Of a stretch of DNA of 64,000 nucleotides, positions 44,477-54,024 are shown one piece after another; the stretch's first letter is position 1; each line of letters begins with the position of its first letter. The position numbers and the translations under genes are program-made. Below the pieces are notes generated by a model that saw only the letters and a list, made by a program, of their open reading frames with translations, was not told the origin of the DNA and searched no databases. This DNA comes from Calothrix sp. PCC 6303. Its GTDB lineage: Bacteria > Cyanobacteriota > Cyanobacteriia > Cyanobacteriales > Nostocaceae. Where the stretch lies: assembly GCF_000317435.1 (NCBI RefSeq), contig NC_019751.1, positions 1,054,001 through 1,118,000 on the forward strand. Reading direction: 5' to 3'.

Positions 44477-46384
44477 TCAAGCTTGATTTCCCAACATTTG
44501 AAGATTGTGCAACGTAGCATAAAGTCCACCACTTCTGAGTAATTCTTCATGGCTACCCTGTTCGATTAACTCTCCCCGTTTGAGGACAAAAATCCGGTTG
44601 ACATTGCGAATAGTGGATAGACGGTGAGCGATAATAATCGCGGTGCGTTCTTGTAGTAACTCATGTAAAGAATCTTGAATTAGGGCTTCAGTGCCCACAT
44701 CTAAGCTAGCGGTGGCTTCATCAAGTACCAAAATTTGGGGGTTGCGAATTGCTGCCCGTGCAAACCCAAGTAGTTGTTTTTGTCCACTGGAAATGTTGGT
44801 TCCACGTTCTCGTAATTGGGTATGGTAGCCTTGGGGAAGTTGTTCAATAAATTGGGCGACGTTGGTGTCTTCTGCCGCTTGTTGGACTTCTTCCAAGGTG
44901 TAACCATCACCCAGAGTAATATTGCTTTTAACATCCCCTGCAAATAGAAATCCATCTTGAAGAATTACCGCCATGTAACGATGTAATTCGCCTTGAGGAA
45001 CATCCCGAATGTCAATACCATCTATCAGAATTCGTCCACGACTGGGTTCGTAGAGACGACATAGTAATCTAATAATAGAACTTTTACCTGCACCTGTTGG
45101 ACCGACTAGGGCAATTTTTTCACCGGGATGAATGGTAAAGTCTAAGTCTTTGATGACGTAATCATTATCTTTGTAAGCAAACCAAACATGATCGAAACGA
45201 ATTTCTCCCTTGGGAATTGAAGGATTGCTTTGGGAGTTGAGGTTCTCAACAATTTCATCAATATAACCAAACTCTATTTCCGAATTTCTAGGCGTGGAGT
45301 GAATATGCTTAGTGTCTTTCTCTGAAGAAATATCTCGAATTTCAATAGGTTCATCCAGAATATCGCTAACTCTTTCGATGGCGGTAAAACCAGCTTGGAT
45401 AACTGTGAATTTTTCCGCGAATTGCTGTAATGGTTCAAAGAGTTTTTGGGCGTAAAATATGAATGAGGCAAGTACGCCAAATGTCAATTGTTTTTCCAGT
45501 AATAACCAACCTCCAACCCAAAGTACGGAAGCGGTGGCAACTAGGGCAATCCATTCTAGGGTAGCGGAAACAGAAGAATCAAAAAAGATGGTTGTATCGA
45601 CTTCATCTATATATTTTTGGTTCTTGGTGCGAAACAGTTGGCTATTAAATTTTTCCCTACGGAACAGTTGAACAACGTTAATCCCGACAATATTTTCTTG
45701 GAGTTGGGAATTGAGGACTGAGAGTTCTTCCCTAGCTTTGTAGTTGGCTTGACGGTAACGATACTGAAAATAAACAATTAAACCGGAGATGGGCAGCAGC
45801 ATCAATAGTAGTAAACACGATAGTTTCCACTCGATGGAGAACATAAATCCAGCAATTACCAACATGGAAAATAAATCGGCGATAATGCCAATTGCCCCGG
45901 TGGAGAAAACATCACCCAAAACTTCTACGTCACTGGTTAAGCGTGTGATTAGTTTACCAACAGGGGTGCGATCGAAAAAACGTACCGCTAAGGATGTGAC
46001 ATGTCCAAATAAATCTTGGCGGATTGCGGCGGTGATTTGTTGTCCAACTTTTTGAACTAAATAGCCTTGATAACCTGTGATGGAGAGACGAATGATTACA
46101 GTCAACAGTAATAAAGCCTCAATTATATGTAATCCTTGCCACATTGTACCCTGGCGAAAAATGCTGTAGGTGGTGGGTTCATTGCGAATTAGGGATATTG
46201 CTTGTCCAATTAATAATGGTTGTACAGCATTTGCGATCGCAACAGGAACAAGCAGCAACATTCCTAAGGCAAGGGTACGTCCATGACGACGAGCATAGGG
46301 TACTAAGCGTAAAAATAACCGCCAGTCAGTTTCACGACGACGGTTCCCTGTATATGGTTGTTTCACGGATTTGGTAGCGCTCAT
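44477..46384 (-). CDS. ABC exporter, fused permease and ATPase
   Basis: Half-transporter of 635 residues. The N-terminal six-helix ABC membrane domain (about 30-340) carries GKLITRLTSDVEVLGDVF. The C-terminal ATPase has Walker A GPTGAGKSS near 428, Q-loop VILQDGFLF, signature ISSGQKQLLGFARA (Ser-Ser-Gly form of LSGGQ) and Walker B LVLDEATASLD. An acidic linker of about 40 residues precedes the ATPase. It exports drugs, lipids or peptides as a dimer; substrate unknown. The start is 12 bp after the stop of rrf2, so the two form an operon, and the Rrf2 protein probably controls it. Confidence 0.92.
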   Translation of the reverse strand: MSATKSVKQPYTGNRRRETDWRLFLRLVPYARRHGRTLALGMLLLVPVAIANAVQPLLIGQAISLIRNEPTTYSIFRQGTMWQGLHIIEALLLLTVIIRLSITGYQGYLVQKVGQQITAAIRQDLFGHVTSLAVRFFDRTPVGKLITRLTSDVEVLGDVFSTGAIGIIADLFSMLVIAGFMFSIEWKLSCLLLLMLLPISGLIVYFQYRYRQANYKAREELSVLNSQLQENIVGINVVQLFRREKFNSQLFRTKNQKYIDEVDTTIFFDSSVSATLEWIALVATASVLWVGGWLLLEKQLTFGVLASFIFYAQKLFEPLQQFAEKFTVIQAGFTAIERVSDILDEPIEIRDISSEKDTKHIHSTPRNSEIEFGYIDEIVENLNSQSNPSIPKGEIRFDHVWFAYKDNDYVIKDLDFTIHPGEKIALVGPTGAGKSSIIRLLCRLYEPSRGRILIDGIDIRDVPQGELHRYMAVILQDGFLFAGDVKSNITLGDGYTLEEVQQAAEDTNVAQFIEQLPQGYHTQLRERGTNISSGQKQLLGFARAAIRNPQILVLDEATASLDVGTEALIQDSLHELLQERTAIIIAHRLSTIRNVNRIFVLKRGELIEQGSHEELLRSGGLYATLHNLQMLGNQA

Positions 46385-46396
46385 ATTATCAGTATT

Positions 46397-46840
46397 TTAG
46401 ATCACAAAACTCGCTTCTTCTCCTAATGAAGCTTGCCAACTGCGAGCATCGTAATACAAGTCAGCTAGGGTAATACTGTATAGGGCTTCTTGGAGTTTGC
46501 GGTTTAATCTTTTCCAGAGACTAATTGTCACCCAATCTTCAGCCTGAGTTGGGGTGAGTGAATCTTGGGGGAGATGGGTAATTTTTTCCCCGACTGCTGC
46601 GAGGATTTCCCCGATGGAGATTTTTGTTGGTGGTTTAGCTAGCAAATAACCGCCTATGCTTCCCCGAACTGATGTTACTAATCCAGCGCGACGCATTTCA
46701 ATTAGTAGCTTTTCCAGATAGGGTGCAGGGATGTCTTGACGGGATGCGATCGCTTTAACTGAGACTGGGCTATTTCCTTTCTGCAAACTCAGATCCAGTA
46801 ATGCTTTAACGCTATAGTGTCCCCTTGTCGTCAGTTTCAT
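46397..46840 (-). CDS. Rrf2-family transcriptional regulator
   Basis: Protein of 147 residues with the Rrf2 winged helix: MKLTTRGHYSVKALLDLS, then SRQDIPAPYLEKLLIEMRRAGLVTSVRGSIGGYLLAKPP. The cysteines that bind the Fe-S cluster in IscR and NsrR are missing in the loop after GEKITHLPQDS, so it is not a usual Fe-S sensor. A perfect 14-bp palindrome lies 37 bp upstream of its ATG, a good autoregulatory operator. The ABC exporter follows 12 bp downstream. A similar single Rrf2 protein is known in other cyanobacteria. Confidence 0.9.
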   Translation of the reverse strand: MKLTTRGHYSVKALLDLSLQKGNSPVSVKAIASRQDIPAPYLEKLLIEMRRAGLVTSVRGSIGGYLLAKPPTKISIGEILAAVGEKITHLPQDSLTPTQAEDWVTISLWKRLNRKLQEALYSITLADLYYDARSWQASLGEEASFVI

Positions 46841-47307
46841 AAATAATAGTACAGTTTTAGATCCAGTTGCAATTCTATTGAGATCTCAATTTTCGGGAAT
46901 TTTTAAGTCAAAATCAGCCTTATTTACTGATTTATCCAAGTTATCTATTTGCTAAACCTGAGGTTTACGGCTCAGATGCAAAGACAGCAAAACCCTAGCC
47001 ACAGAATACTGAATTTTAATTACTGTATCCCGAATTCTATTTGCATAAAGCTGCAAGGGTAATGATTTGTTTTAGATTTTAGTTGTGTCTGTAACTAGTT
47101 TATTCTATTGTCATTGTATATGCCATTATCAAAATTAGGAAGTAAATAACCTTTTGAGGGTCAGTTTCTGAATTTTACCAGAGGGTACTGCATTTGCCGC
47201 TGACAAAATATAGATATAGTCATCAGCATTCACAGCGTTCTCAAAAATAAAATGTTTCAATAATATTAGAATGATTGCAACATTTACTCCTACTTATGTA
47301 ATATACT
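46841..47307. other. intergenic between rrf2 and the IS
   Basis: Apart from the operator palindrome near rrf2, AT-rich without ORF or strong hairpin. Its right edge is the IS target site. Confidence 0.5.
46877..46890 (-). promoter_or_regulatory. 14-bp palindrome, candidate Rrf2 operator
   Basis: ATTGAGATCTCAAT is perfectly symmetric and lies 37 bp ahead of the rrf2 start. Regulators of this family usually bind such inverted repeats over their own promoters. Confidence 0.55.
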
Positions 47308-48463
47308 AGGACTTACGCATTGACGGGATGGTAAAATAATGCATTGGAAAACGGTGTCGTCTACTTTCAAGGTATCGGACAATTAGAGAAATCAGCAAAC
47401 CCTCGACAGCACAATGTAATTTGGAACATTACACCCTGTTCTTGCTATCGGAGCCAAAGCATGGAGGGTGCAGTCGATTGGCAGAAATCTTGGGAGATGT
47501 TTCACATGATAGTGTGAATAGGTTTTTGCTGAGAGAAAGATACGAGCCAAAAGATTTATTTGACATAGTAAAAGAGATAATCAATATAGAAGGAGGGATT
47601 TTAAGTGTTGATGATACAGTAATAGAAAAGCTGTACAGCAACCCAAAATACGCAGAATTAATTGGATATTTTTGGTCTGGTAAATATCATAAAACGATTA
47701 AAGGTTTAAATTTAATAACACTTTATTACAGCGATATTCGAGGCAATTGTGTTCCCATAAATTACAGGATATACGATAAGAAGGAGGGAAAAACCAAAAA
47801 TGATTATTTCCAAGAGATGCTAATAGAAGTGACTGATTGGGGATTAAAGCCGCGAATAGTCACAGGGGATAGTTGGTACTCAGGAGTAGAAAATCTGAAA
47901 TTTTTGAGAAACCAGAAATTAGGTTTTTTATTCGGAGTTGAAAAAAATAGAACAGTATCAAATGAGCCTGGAAAGTACTGTCAGGTAAGTACTTTAGAGA
48001 TTTACGATGAAGGTTTGATAACTCATTTAAGAGAATTTGGATTTGTAAAGTTGTTTAGGAAAGTGTTTAAGAAAGAAGACTCTAGACACTACATATTTTA
48101 TCAGCCTGATGACGAGAATCAGAAAGAAGTCTTACAACAAATAACTAGAACTGAATTTATCACTATTCATGACACACATTGGGGTATTGAAAGTTTCCAT
48201 AGAGCAGTAAAACAGCTATGTGGCATTTGTAGGTTTATGGTTAGAGATAGCCACGCAATCAAAACACATATATTCTGCTCACTTCAAGCATTTGTTCGTT
48301 TAGAGAAAATGCGTTCTGAAAACATCATTGACAATTGGTATGAAGTACAAAGGAATCTATTCACAAAAGTTATTCGTGAATATGTTTTGGATAACTTGAA
48401 TGCTAGTTGTGCCGCTTGAATACATAAACTAGCTTTCCTGTCAATGCGTAAGTCCTATATACT
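47301..48463 (+). mobile_element. insertion sequence of 1149 bp (47308-48456) with 7-bp target duplication ATATACT
   Basis: The ends AGGACTTACGCATTGACGGG and the inverse of CCTGTCAATGCGTAAGTCCT match at 19 of 20 bases. ATATACT is repeated directly outside both ends (47301-47307 and 48457-48463). One DDE transposase gene fills the element. The intact duplication and ends suggest a recent insertion. Confidence 0.95.
47421..48419 (+). CDS. IS4/IS701-like DDE transposase
   Basis: Transposase of at least 332 residues. The DDE triad is visible in LSVDDTVIEKLY, PRIVTGDSWYSGVENL and HWGIESFHRAVKQLCG (Y-x-E-x-F-like, the Y-R-E type motif of IS4-superfamily enzymes). The TTG at 47421 is the first usable start. 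However, the frame is open back to 47340 and reads protein-like (CRLLSRYRTIREISKPSTAQ), so the real start may lie upstream, use a rare codon, or need a frameshift from the ATG at 47339. The exact IS family is my best guess. Confidence 0.85.
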   Translation: MEHYTLFLLSEPKHGGCSRLAEILGDVSHDSVNRFLLRERYEPKDLFDIVKEIINIEGGILSVDDTVIEKLYSNPKYAELIGYFWSGKYHKTIKGLNLITLYYSDIRGNCVPINYRIYDKKEGKTKNDYFQEMLIEVTDWGLKPRIVTGDSWYSGVENLKFLRNQKLGFLFGVEKNRTVSNEPGKYCQVSTLEIYDEGLITHLREFGFVKLFRKVFKKEDSRHYIFYQPDDENQKEVLQQITRTEFITIHDTHWGIESFHRAVKQLCGICRFMVRDSHAIKTHIFCSLQAFVRLEKMRSENIIDNWYEVQRNLFTKVIREYVLDNLNASCAA

Positions 48464-48571
48464 TGGCAAGGCTGATCTAAAAACTAAAAGGTTATCTGCT
48501 CTTTCTTGTAAATTGTCAGCTAAAATAAAATCGATTCGACCACTTCGACCATTCATTTTCACTCTAAGTTG

Positions 48572-48985
48572 ATGGCTAAACAGAAAAAAATTGAACCACT
48601 CCTCGGCGAAGACTTGCTCAAGAAAGTCAAGGAGCTAGAGAATCTCAGCAAGGAAGATAAAGCTAAAAAGTGTGGCTACTATACCGTTACTAAAAACGGT
48701 ATCGAGCGCGTCAATATGATGAAATTTCTAAATGCTCTAATTGACGCTGAAGGTATTCAGTTGGATACCTCATCAGGAGCAAATGGACGGGGTGGACGCA
48801 GTGCCAGTTATCGCATTAGTGTTCAGTCCAATGGCAACTTACTAATCGGTTCAGCCTACACTAAGCAGATGAATCTCAAGCCTGGAGATGAATTTGTGAT
48901 TACTTTAGGTAAAAAACATATTCGTCTGAGACAGTTAGAATCAGACGAAAAAGAAGAAAGTGATGCGTTGGAAGCAACTGCTTAA
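48572..48985 (+). CDS. cyAbrB-type transcriptional regulator
   Basis: Cyanobacterial AbrB-like protein of 137 residues. The N-terminus LLGEDLLKKVKELENLSKEDKAKKCGYYTVTKNG and the C-terminal AbrB-type DNA-binding domain (NGNLLIGSAYTKQMNLKPGDEFVITLGKKHIRLRQL) match CalA/cyAbrB1 and cyAbrB2. It most resembles CalA of Anabaena. These regulators govern carbon/nitrogen balance and heterocyst genes such as hetR. Starts at ATG 48572 just after a TTG. The IS lies only 115 bp upstream, so the promoter has been shifted or cut by the insertion. Confidence 0.88.
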   Translation: MAKQKKIEPLLGEDLLKKVKELENLSKEDKAKKCGYYTVTKNGIERVNMMKFLNALIDAEGIQLDTSSGANGRGGRSASYRISVQSNGNLLIGSAYTKQMNLKPGDEFVITLGKKHIRLRQLESDEKEESDALEATA

Positions 48986-49000
48986 ATTAGTGATTCTTCA

Positions 49001-50959
49001 CTAGTCATTAGTTTTGATTACAGGAATTATTGACTGGTGACTACTAACTGTAGGAACTGGCTTCATAAGTCTATCTGTTTGATCTGGTACAGACAAATGA
49101 TGGCGTAAAGCTTTCCGTGTCACAGCCAAATCGCAAGTCAGAGCTATCTGTTCTCGTTCTAGTAAACCAAGAATACATTCATGGTTTCCTTTCGCTACCA
49201 CTGGTAATTGATGTAAGCCGCGCACTGCCATTCGGTCTAAAGCTTCACACAAAGGTTCATCGTTATAAGCATAGAGAATATCAGTAGTAGAAATTTCAAT
49301 TATGGTTTGATGGCTCAAATCTTGCTGAATTTCAGTAGTTGAATTTGGGTATTGTTGCCAATAAGAAAGGGCACGATTGATATCTTCCAGTGAAATAATA
49401 CCGATAAGTTGCTCTGCTGCATCAATTACCAATGCACTGCGAGTGCGATCGCACCACATTTCTAATGCTGCCTCCAACACATTCATGGTTGCTGGCAGTT
49501 TTTTAGGTTTTAGATGCATCGCATCTTCAACTAAGATTTGTTGCAGTATTTCAATTTGTTCATCTTTTAATGATGAAAGTCCAATTTGCTGAAGATTAGA
49601 GTTGGAATTAGTATTGGGTTTCATTCTTTCAACTAACCAGAAACTTAAACCCACAGCTGCCATCAATGGTAAAACAATTCGGTAGTCACGCGTTAATTCA
49701 AATAGTAATAATATTGATGTCAATGGTGCCCGCACACTAGCGGCTAAAACTGCTGCCATTCCCACCATGGCATAAGCCGGTGGTGCTGCCATATGCTCGG
49801 CAATACCTGGCACCACTAACGCCAAAATCTTGGCATAAGCTTCACCAAAGGTTGCCCCTAAAAACATCGCTGGGGCAAATACACCACCAACTAATCCACT
49901 CCCGGCACTAATTGCCGTCATTGCTAATTTAACTACAAGCAATGACAACAGTAACTGCATCGATAATTCCACATCTTGCAGCATTGCTTGGATTGTCCCA
50001 TAGCCGATGCCCAAAATTTGCGGAAATTTTAACGCCACAATTCCTACTAATGCCCCACCAATAATAGGATGAGTTGATTTAGGAATCTTTCCCAACCATT
50101 TTAAATAGGGAACCGTTCCTGCAAAACAAGCTTTGGCAAACCTTCTAGCTTGGGTATAAACAAGAGATATTAGACTGGCACCCAAACCTAAACCCAGGTA
50201 CATGGGCAACTCCAGGGGACTACGTACATCGTATGCAGGTAGAGCAAAAGCAGGCTGTGCCCCTAAACCAATTTGAGCCACCAATCCAGCCAACACTGCT
50301 GCCAGTAGGACTACACTGACAGCCGATGTTGCGAATGATGTTGCCCCTAATACTACTTCCAGAGCGAAAAATACTCCAGCGATGGGAGCATTAAACCCAG
50401 CAGCTAGTCCTGCTGCTGCCCCTGCTCCCAGCAGCAGCCGTTGTCGTTCTTGGGATACCTGTAATATTTGCGATAGTAACATGCCAAAATTGGCACCAAT
50501 TTCGACACTAGGTCCTTCGGGTCCTAAGGATGCGCCGCTTCCTAGGGAAACCGCTGCTGCGATCATTTTTGTCACCGGACGCAATTGCCGCTTGACATCG
50601 CCTGTTTCGGAAGCCGCAATTAAAGAATCGAGACTAGGACCAAAATCTTGGGTGCGCCAACGCATTAAACCAACTATTAATCCTCCAAGGGTTGGTACGC
50701 AGGCAAGAGTCCAAGCACCCCACCCACCGATGACACTCATAAGATCTTCCAACATGAGATGGTGGACTAGTTCAATGAGATAATGGAAAGTTACAACACC
50801 CATTCCTGTGCCACCACCGATGAGGATGGCAAGGAGTAAGACTATGGTTTCAGGGGATGGTTGGAAACGGTTCAGCAGATGAGTGAGACGATGGGAAGAA
50901 ACAGAGATAGTAGGCTGTTCTGCCACCTTCCTAAATTCAGCCAGAGGCAGGAGTGTCAT
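49001..50959 (-). CDS. ClC-family chloride channel/antiporter with CBS pair
   Basis: Protein of 652 residues. The ClC membrane part (about 25-450) has SLGSGASLGPEGPSVEIG, holding the gating Glu, and GLVGGVFAPAMFLGATFGEA, the GxFxP filter motif. The first GSGIP-type motif near the N-terminus is not clear. Two CBS domains follow at about 475-620 (VEDAMHLKPKKLPATMNVLE and TDILYAYNDEPLCEALDRMAV), which in ClC proteins bind nucleotides. It moves Cl- or other anions, perhaps as an H+ antiporter. Only 15 bp separate it from the convergent abrB stop. Confidence 0.9.
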   Translation of the reverse strand: MTLLPLAEFRKVAEQPTISVSSHRLTHLLNRFQPSPETIVLLLAILIGGGTGMGVVTFHYLIELVHHLMLEDLMSVIGGWGAWTLACVPTLGGLIVGLMRWRTQDFGPSLDSLIAASETGDVKRQLRPVTKMIAAAVSLGSGASLGPEGPSVEIGANFGMLLSQILQVSQERQRLLLGAGAAAGLAAGFNAPIAGVFFALEVVLGATSFATSAVSVVLLAAVLAGLVAQIGLGAQPAFALPAYDVRSPLELPMYLGLGLGASLISLVYTQARRFAKACFAGTVPYLKWLGKIPKSTHPIIGGALVGIVALKFPQILGIGYGTIQAMLQDVELSMQLLLSLLVVKLAMTAISAGSGLVGGVFAPAMFLGATFGEAYAKILALVVPGIAEHMAAPPAYAMVGMAAVLAASVRAPLTSILLLFELTRDYRIVLPLMAAVGLSFWLVERMKPNTNSNSNLQQIGLSSLKDEQIEILQQILVEDAMHLKPKKLPATMNVLEAALEMWCDRTRSALVIDAAEQLIGIISLEDINRALSYWQQYPNSTTEIQQDLSHQTIIEISTTDILYAYNDEPLCEALDRMAVRGLHQLPVVAKGNHECILGLLEREQIALTCDLAVTRKALRHHLSVPDQTDRLMKPVPTVSSHQSIIPVIKTND

Positions 50960-51468
50960 TATGGAGATGAGAAATCTAAATAAAAAATTTAATATTTACG
51001 CGTTACTCTTTATTGTCAGCGATCGCGCTCGTGCCAGACAAGCTATATTTATGCATTTTGCAAAGCTTTCGTAAAAAATTATAGTCAAACAGAATTTTTT
51101 TGAGGAAAATGTTTAAATGGGAGAAAATTTGGAGGTAAAGTCTGTCAGGGGTCGATCCCCGTGGCGATCTTTACGTCAAAGCACTTCCTCGCAGGGTTCT
51201 ATTTTCGGGTCACTTTTGCTTGATTGTGGTTATACTTGTGTTGCAGCCTTAAAATCGTACTGAGCAGAAAAGTAACTGCATGTATATTTTGACTATATCG
51301 AACGAGACTGGAAGATCCCATGTATGATGTTCGGCGATCGGAAATAGCTATTTTAATCAAGTTAGAGCGGCACGAATAGGAGTGTGGATGCCCATACTTG
51401 GAAGCCTCGTTGTTACGCGGCAAGTTCTCTCTAACAAAGCTAATCAGTGGACTAGACGGACTAGGTAA
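50960..51468. other. intergenic, function unknown
   Basis: Contains the hairpin CAGGGGTCGATCCCCGTG near 51147 in a possible stable structure, and TTGACTATA near 51290. I tried to fit a tRNA here and could not. It holds the promoters of the ClC gene and the zinc-ribbon gene. Confidence 0.4.
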
Positions 51469-51822
51469 ATGAATACACCTATATTTGATAACTATTTAAC
51501 CTGCCCGATTTGCCAACGGAATCTCACAGCCAAGCCAGTCAAAACATGTACGGGTTTATTTTCCTGTCCCTATTGTCAGGAGAGGCTAGTTGTTTCCCAA
51601 AGCGGGCATTTTGTTCGTGACCCTTTTATTTTAAGGCAAGTTATTATTTCTTCGGCTCTGCGTCGTCAAAGTCATCCTTTAGCAAGAATCTGCCGCGACT
51701 TTATTCTCTATAAACGTCCTTTAGTGGCGTTAGTTTTGGGCAGCATGATTGTATTCGGAATGCTGGGTGTAATGCAACAAAGCACTAGTGTGGAAAATAA
51801 TCGGATTGAGAAGAGGGAATAG
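51469..51822 (+). CDS. zinc-ribbon plus C-terminal TM hypothetical protein
   Basis: Protein of 117 residues. Two CxxC pairs (CPICQRNL and CPYCQERL) form a zinc ribbon at residues about 12-41. A helix (FILRQVIISSALRRQSHPLARICRDFILY) and a single membrane segment (LVALVLGSMIVFGMLGVM) follow near the C-terminus. No named family is recognised. It may be a small tail-anchored protein with its zinc ribbon in the cytoplasm. The stop is followed by a G-rich low-complexity tract. Confidence 0.65.
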   Translation: MNTPIFDNYLTCPICQRNLTAKPVKTCTGLFSCPYCQERLVVSQSGHFVRDPFILRQVIISSALRRQSHPLARICRDFILYKRPLVALVLGSMIVFGMLGVMQQSTSVENNRIEKRE

Positions 51823-51966
51823 GGAGAAGAGGAAAAGGGGCAGGGAGTAGGGGGGTTAAGATGGAGATTGTAGATTTTATGACCCCCACCTAAACCCTGT
51901 TTATGGGGAACCTTTACCAAATTTAGATAAATTTGGCAAAGGTGTTTTCAAGTTAGTTTTTACTTT

Positions 51967-53592
51967 CTAAGCTTTGTTACCGCTGTTTTTGGTAACTAAT
52001 GTCCAGTCACTGGCTTTACCAATTATTTCAGCTTGAGTTAGCTGAAGTTGCTGAATTTCCGATTCTTTAATTAAAAAATATGGTTTTTGGCTATTTTTCC
52101 ATTTTTCTTTCAACTCATTTGCTGGGGTTGACGCGATAATGCGATCGCTATAAAAGTTTAGCGAAGGACGGTTGTAGCTAAATGAGGTAAATACCTGTGA
52201 ATCACCAAGATTGGCATTACGGATCATTTGGGCTACAGGTTCTACAGGATAAGCTTCGTTTAATTGCCATAGCCAGTAGTTTGATTTCATCAACAATAGT
52301 AATGAAAGATAGCTTCCCCACAATAGAACTTTAATAAATTGATTGTCACCTCTTTCAGCGAGAATCCAAGACAGTGCCATTGTACCCGCTACACAAGCCA
52401 AAATCAGAGGTAAATCAGGTTGTACTGGTTTCGCTTGGCTAAAATAAATACTGCCAGCAATTCCTATTACCGACATCAGCCCTAATCCTCTCATCCATAT
52501 CCGTGGATATACAGAAAACAAAGGTAAATTATCTATTTCTGATAATTGGGCACCCACCATTAAAGCTAAACTGGGATAAATGGGAAACACATACCAAGGT
52601 AATTTAGTCCCCATCAGAGAAATACTAATTAAATAAACACAACTCCAAATTAAAGCTAACTTTGCCCAACTTAGATTTCTATTTTCCCAGGTAAATTTGA
52701 AGCTAGCAGGAAAAAACAATAACCAGGGGGCAGTATACTTAATTATCTCTAAAAGATAAAACCAAGGTGGTTGAGCATGACCTTCAAAGGGTAGCCAAAT
52801 CCGACTTAGAGACTGGTCAACAATTCCCACATCTGTAAATGTACTACCATAGCGCCACCATTGTGCCCAATACCATAATCCAATGGGTGTACAACCAATA
52901 AATATTCCTAGCCACAGATAGCGACTGTAAAGTAAACGGGGTGTATCCCACCACAAAAAAGCAAAGGCGATGGAACCCAGTAAAACACCTAACATTCCCT
53001 TAGTCAGACAAATTAACCCGAAACCCACACCAACGCCAAGACAGTAGCGCAAATCCCGACGCGATCGCAAGACGCATAGAACCATTAACATAAAGAAGCA
53101 AACTACTGCCCCATCCAGCATTGCCATCCTACCATGACGAATTACTGGCAGCATTGTAAGGTATACTAAGGCACTAAAAATTGCAGCTTTACGCTTACGA
53201 AATATCTCCCGTCCAATTCCATACAACAGAGGAACCGAAATCGCTGTTAAAATTGCACCTGGTAAGCGCGTAGTTAAATTACTCACACCAAAAATTGAAT
53301 AATTCACAGCAATTAATATATGCATCAGGGGTGGTTTATTATGATATTCCTCACCCCCAACAGAAGTTGGAAATAACCACCGTAAAGAACCCAGTGGTGC
53401 ACGGCTAATTTCCCTCGCCACCTGTGCTACAGTTCCCTCATCCCAATCATGTAGTGGCAACCCGCCCAAATTTATGGTAAAAACTATTACGGCTGCTATC
53501 AGCAGTAAAATGATCCATACTAAATCGGTACGTTGTGTCAGTACTCGATTTTGTTTGTGTAAACAACCCCAAATAAAGTTTCCTTTTTGCAT
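51967..53592 (-). CDS. glycosyltransferase family 39 (ArnT/PMT-like) membrane protein
   Basis: Integral membrane sugar transferase of 541 residues that uses a polyprenyl-phosphate sugar donor. The first luminal loop has the catalytic Asp/Glu motif HDWDEG (residues 48-53), followed by a HNKPPL loop. About a dozen membrane helices are visible. The substrate may be lipid A-like, a protein or an S-layer glycan. The gene stands alone with a convergent zinc-ribbon gene on one side. ATG at 53592; the first 20 residues are polar and could be cytoplasmic. Confidence 0.85.
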   Translation of the reverse strand: MQKGNFIWGCLHKQNRVLTQRTDLVWIILLLIAAVIVFTINLGGLPLHDWDEGTVAQVAREISRAPLGSLRWLFPTSVGGEEYHNKPPLMHILIAVNYSIFGVSNLTTRLPGAILTAISVPLLYGIGREIFRKRKAAIFSALVYLTMLPVIRHGRMAMLDGAVVCFFMLMVLCVLRSRRDLRYCLGVGVGFGLICLTKGMLGVLLGSIAFAFLWWDTPRLLYSRYLWLGIFIGCTPIGLWYWAQWWRYGSTFTDVGIVDQSLSRIWLPFEGHAQPPWFYLLEIIKYTAPWLLFFPASFKFTWENRNLSWAKLALIWSCVYLISISLMGTKLPWYVFPIYPSLALMVGAQLSEIDNLPLFSVYPRIWMRGLGLMSVIGIAGSIYFSQAKPVQPDLPLILACVAGTMALSWILAERGDNQFIKVLLWGSYLSLLLLMKSNYWLWQLNEAYPVEPVAQMIRNANLGDSQVFTSFSYNRPSLNFYSDRIIASTPANELKEKWKNSQKPYFLIKESEIQQLQLTQAEIIGKASDWTLVTKNSGNKA

Positions 53593-54024
53593 AATTTAGG
53601 ATAACTGTTTTACTCGTGGGTTAACTGAAGTAAAAGACGTGACTGATTAATCAATGTTGCTGTCCTATATAATTACCGATGTTTTATAATCTCAAATTTT
53701 AAAATATCCCAACCTTATCTAGAATATTCCCAGATTTTGACAAAATATCGACTTTCTTGTAAATTTATCCACCTGTAATTGTACCTTTGGTCAGAAAATT
53801 ACAAGTTTTTAGCCCACCTATCATTATTTTACAGACACTATGGTTAAATGATTTTCTGTAAATTAGATCCAGAACCGGATAAATTTACAAATACAATCGT
53901 TTATCGTCATAATTATCTGAAAATTGCCATTTCTATAATTTTATTTTATCTTGTTTGCTTTCTGTCTCCTATCTACTAAATAACTGCACTACCTTTAAAA
54001 CTCTCCAATTGAGAGGAGCATTTT
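53593..54024. other. intergenic, AT-rich
   Basis: Divergent promoters of the GT39 gene and the coiled-coil membrane protein. No gene or repeat seen. GAGAGGAGC at 54010 is the ribosome-binding site of the next gene. Confidence 0.45.

Noticed and set aside
50960-51468. Possible tRNA or stable RNA near GGGGTCGATCCCC
   Set aside because: The arm looks like a T-stem but no acceptor, D or anticodon arm can be fitted around it.
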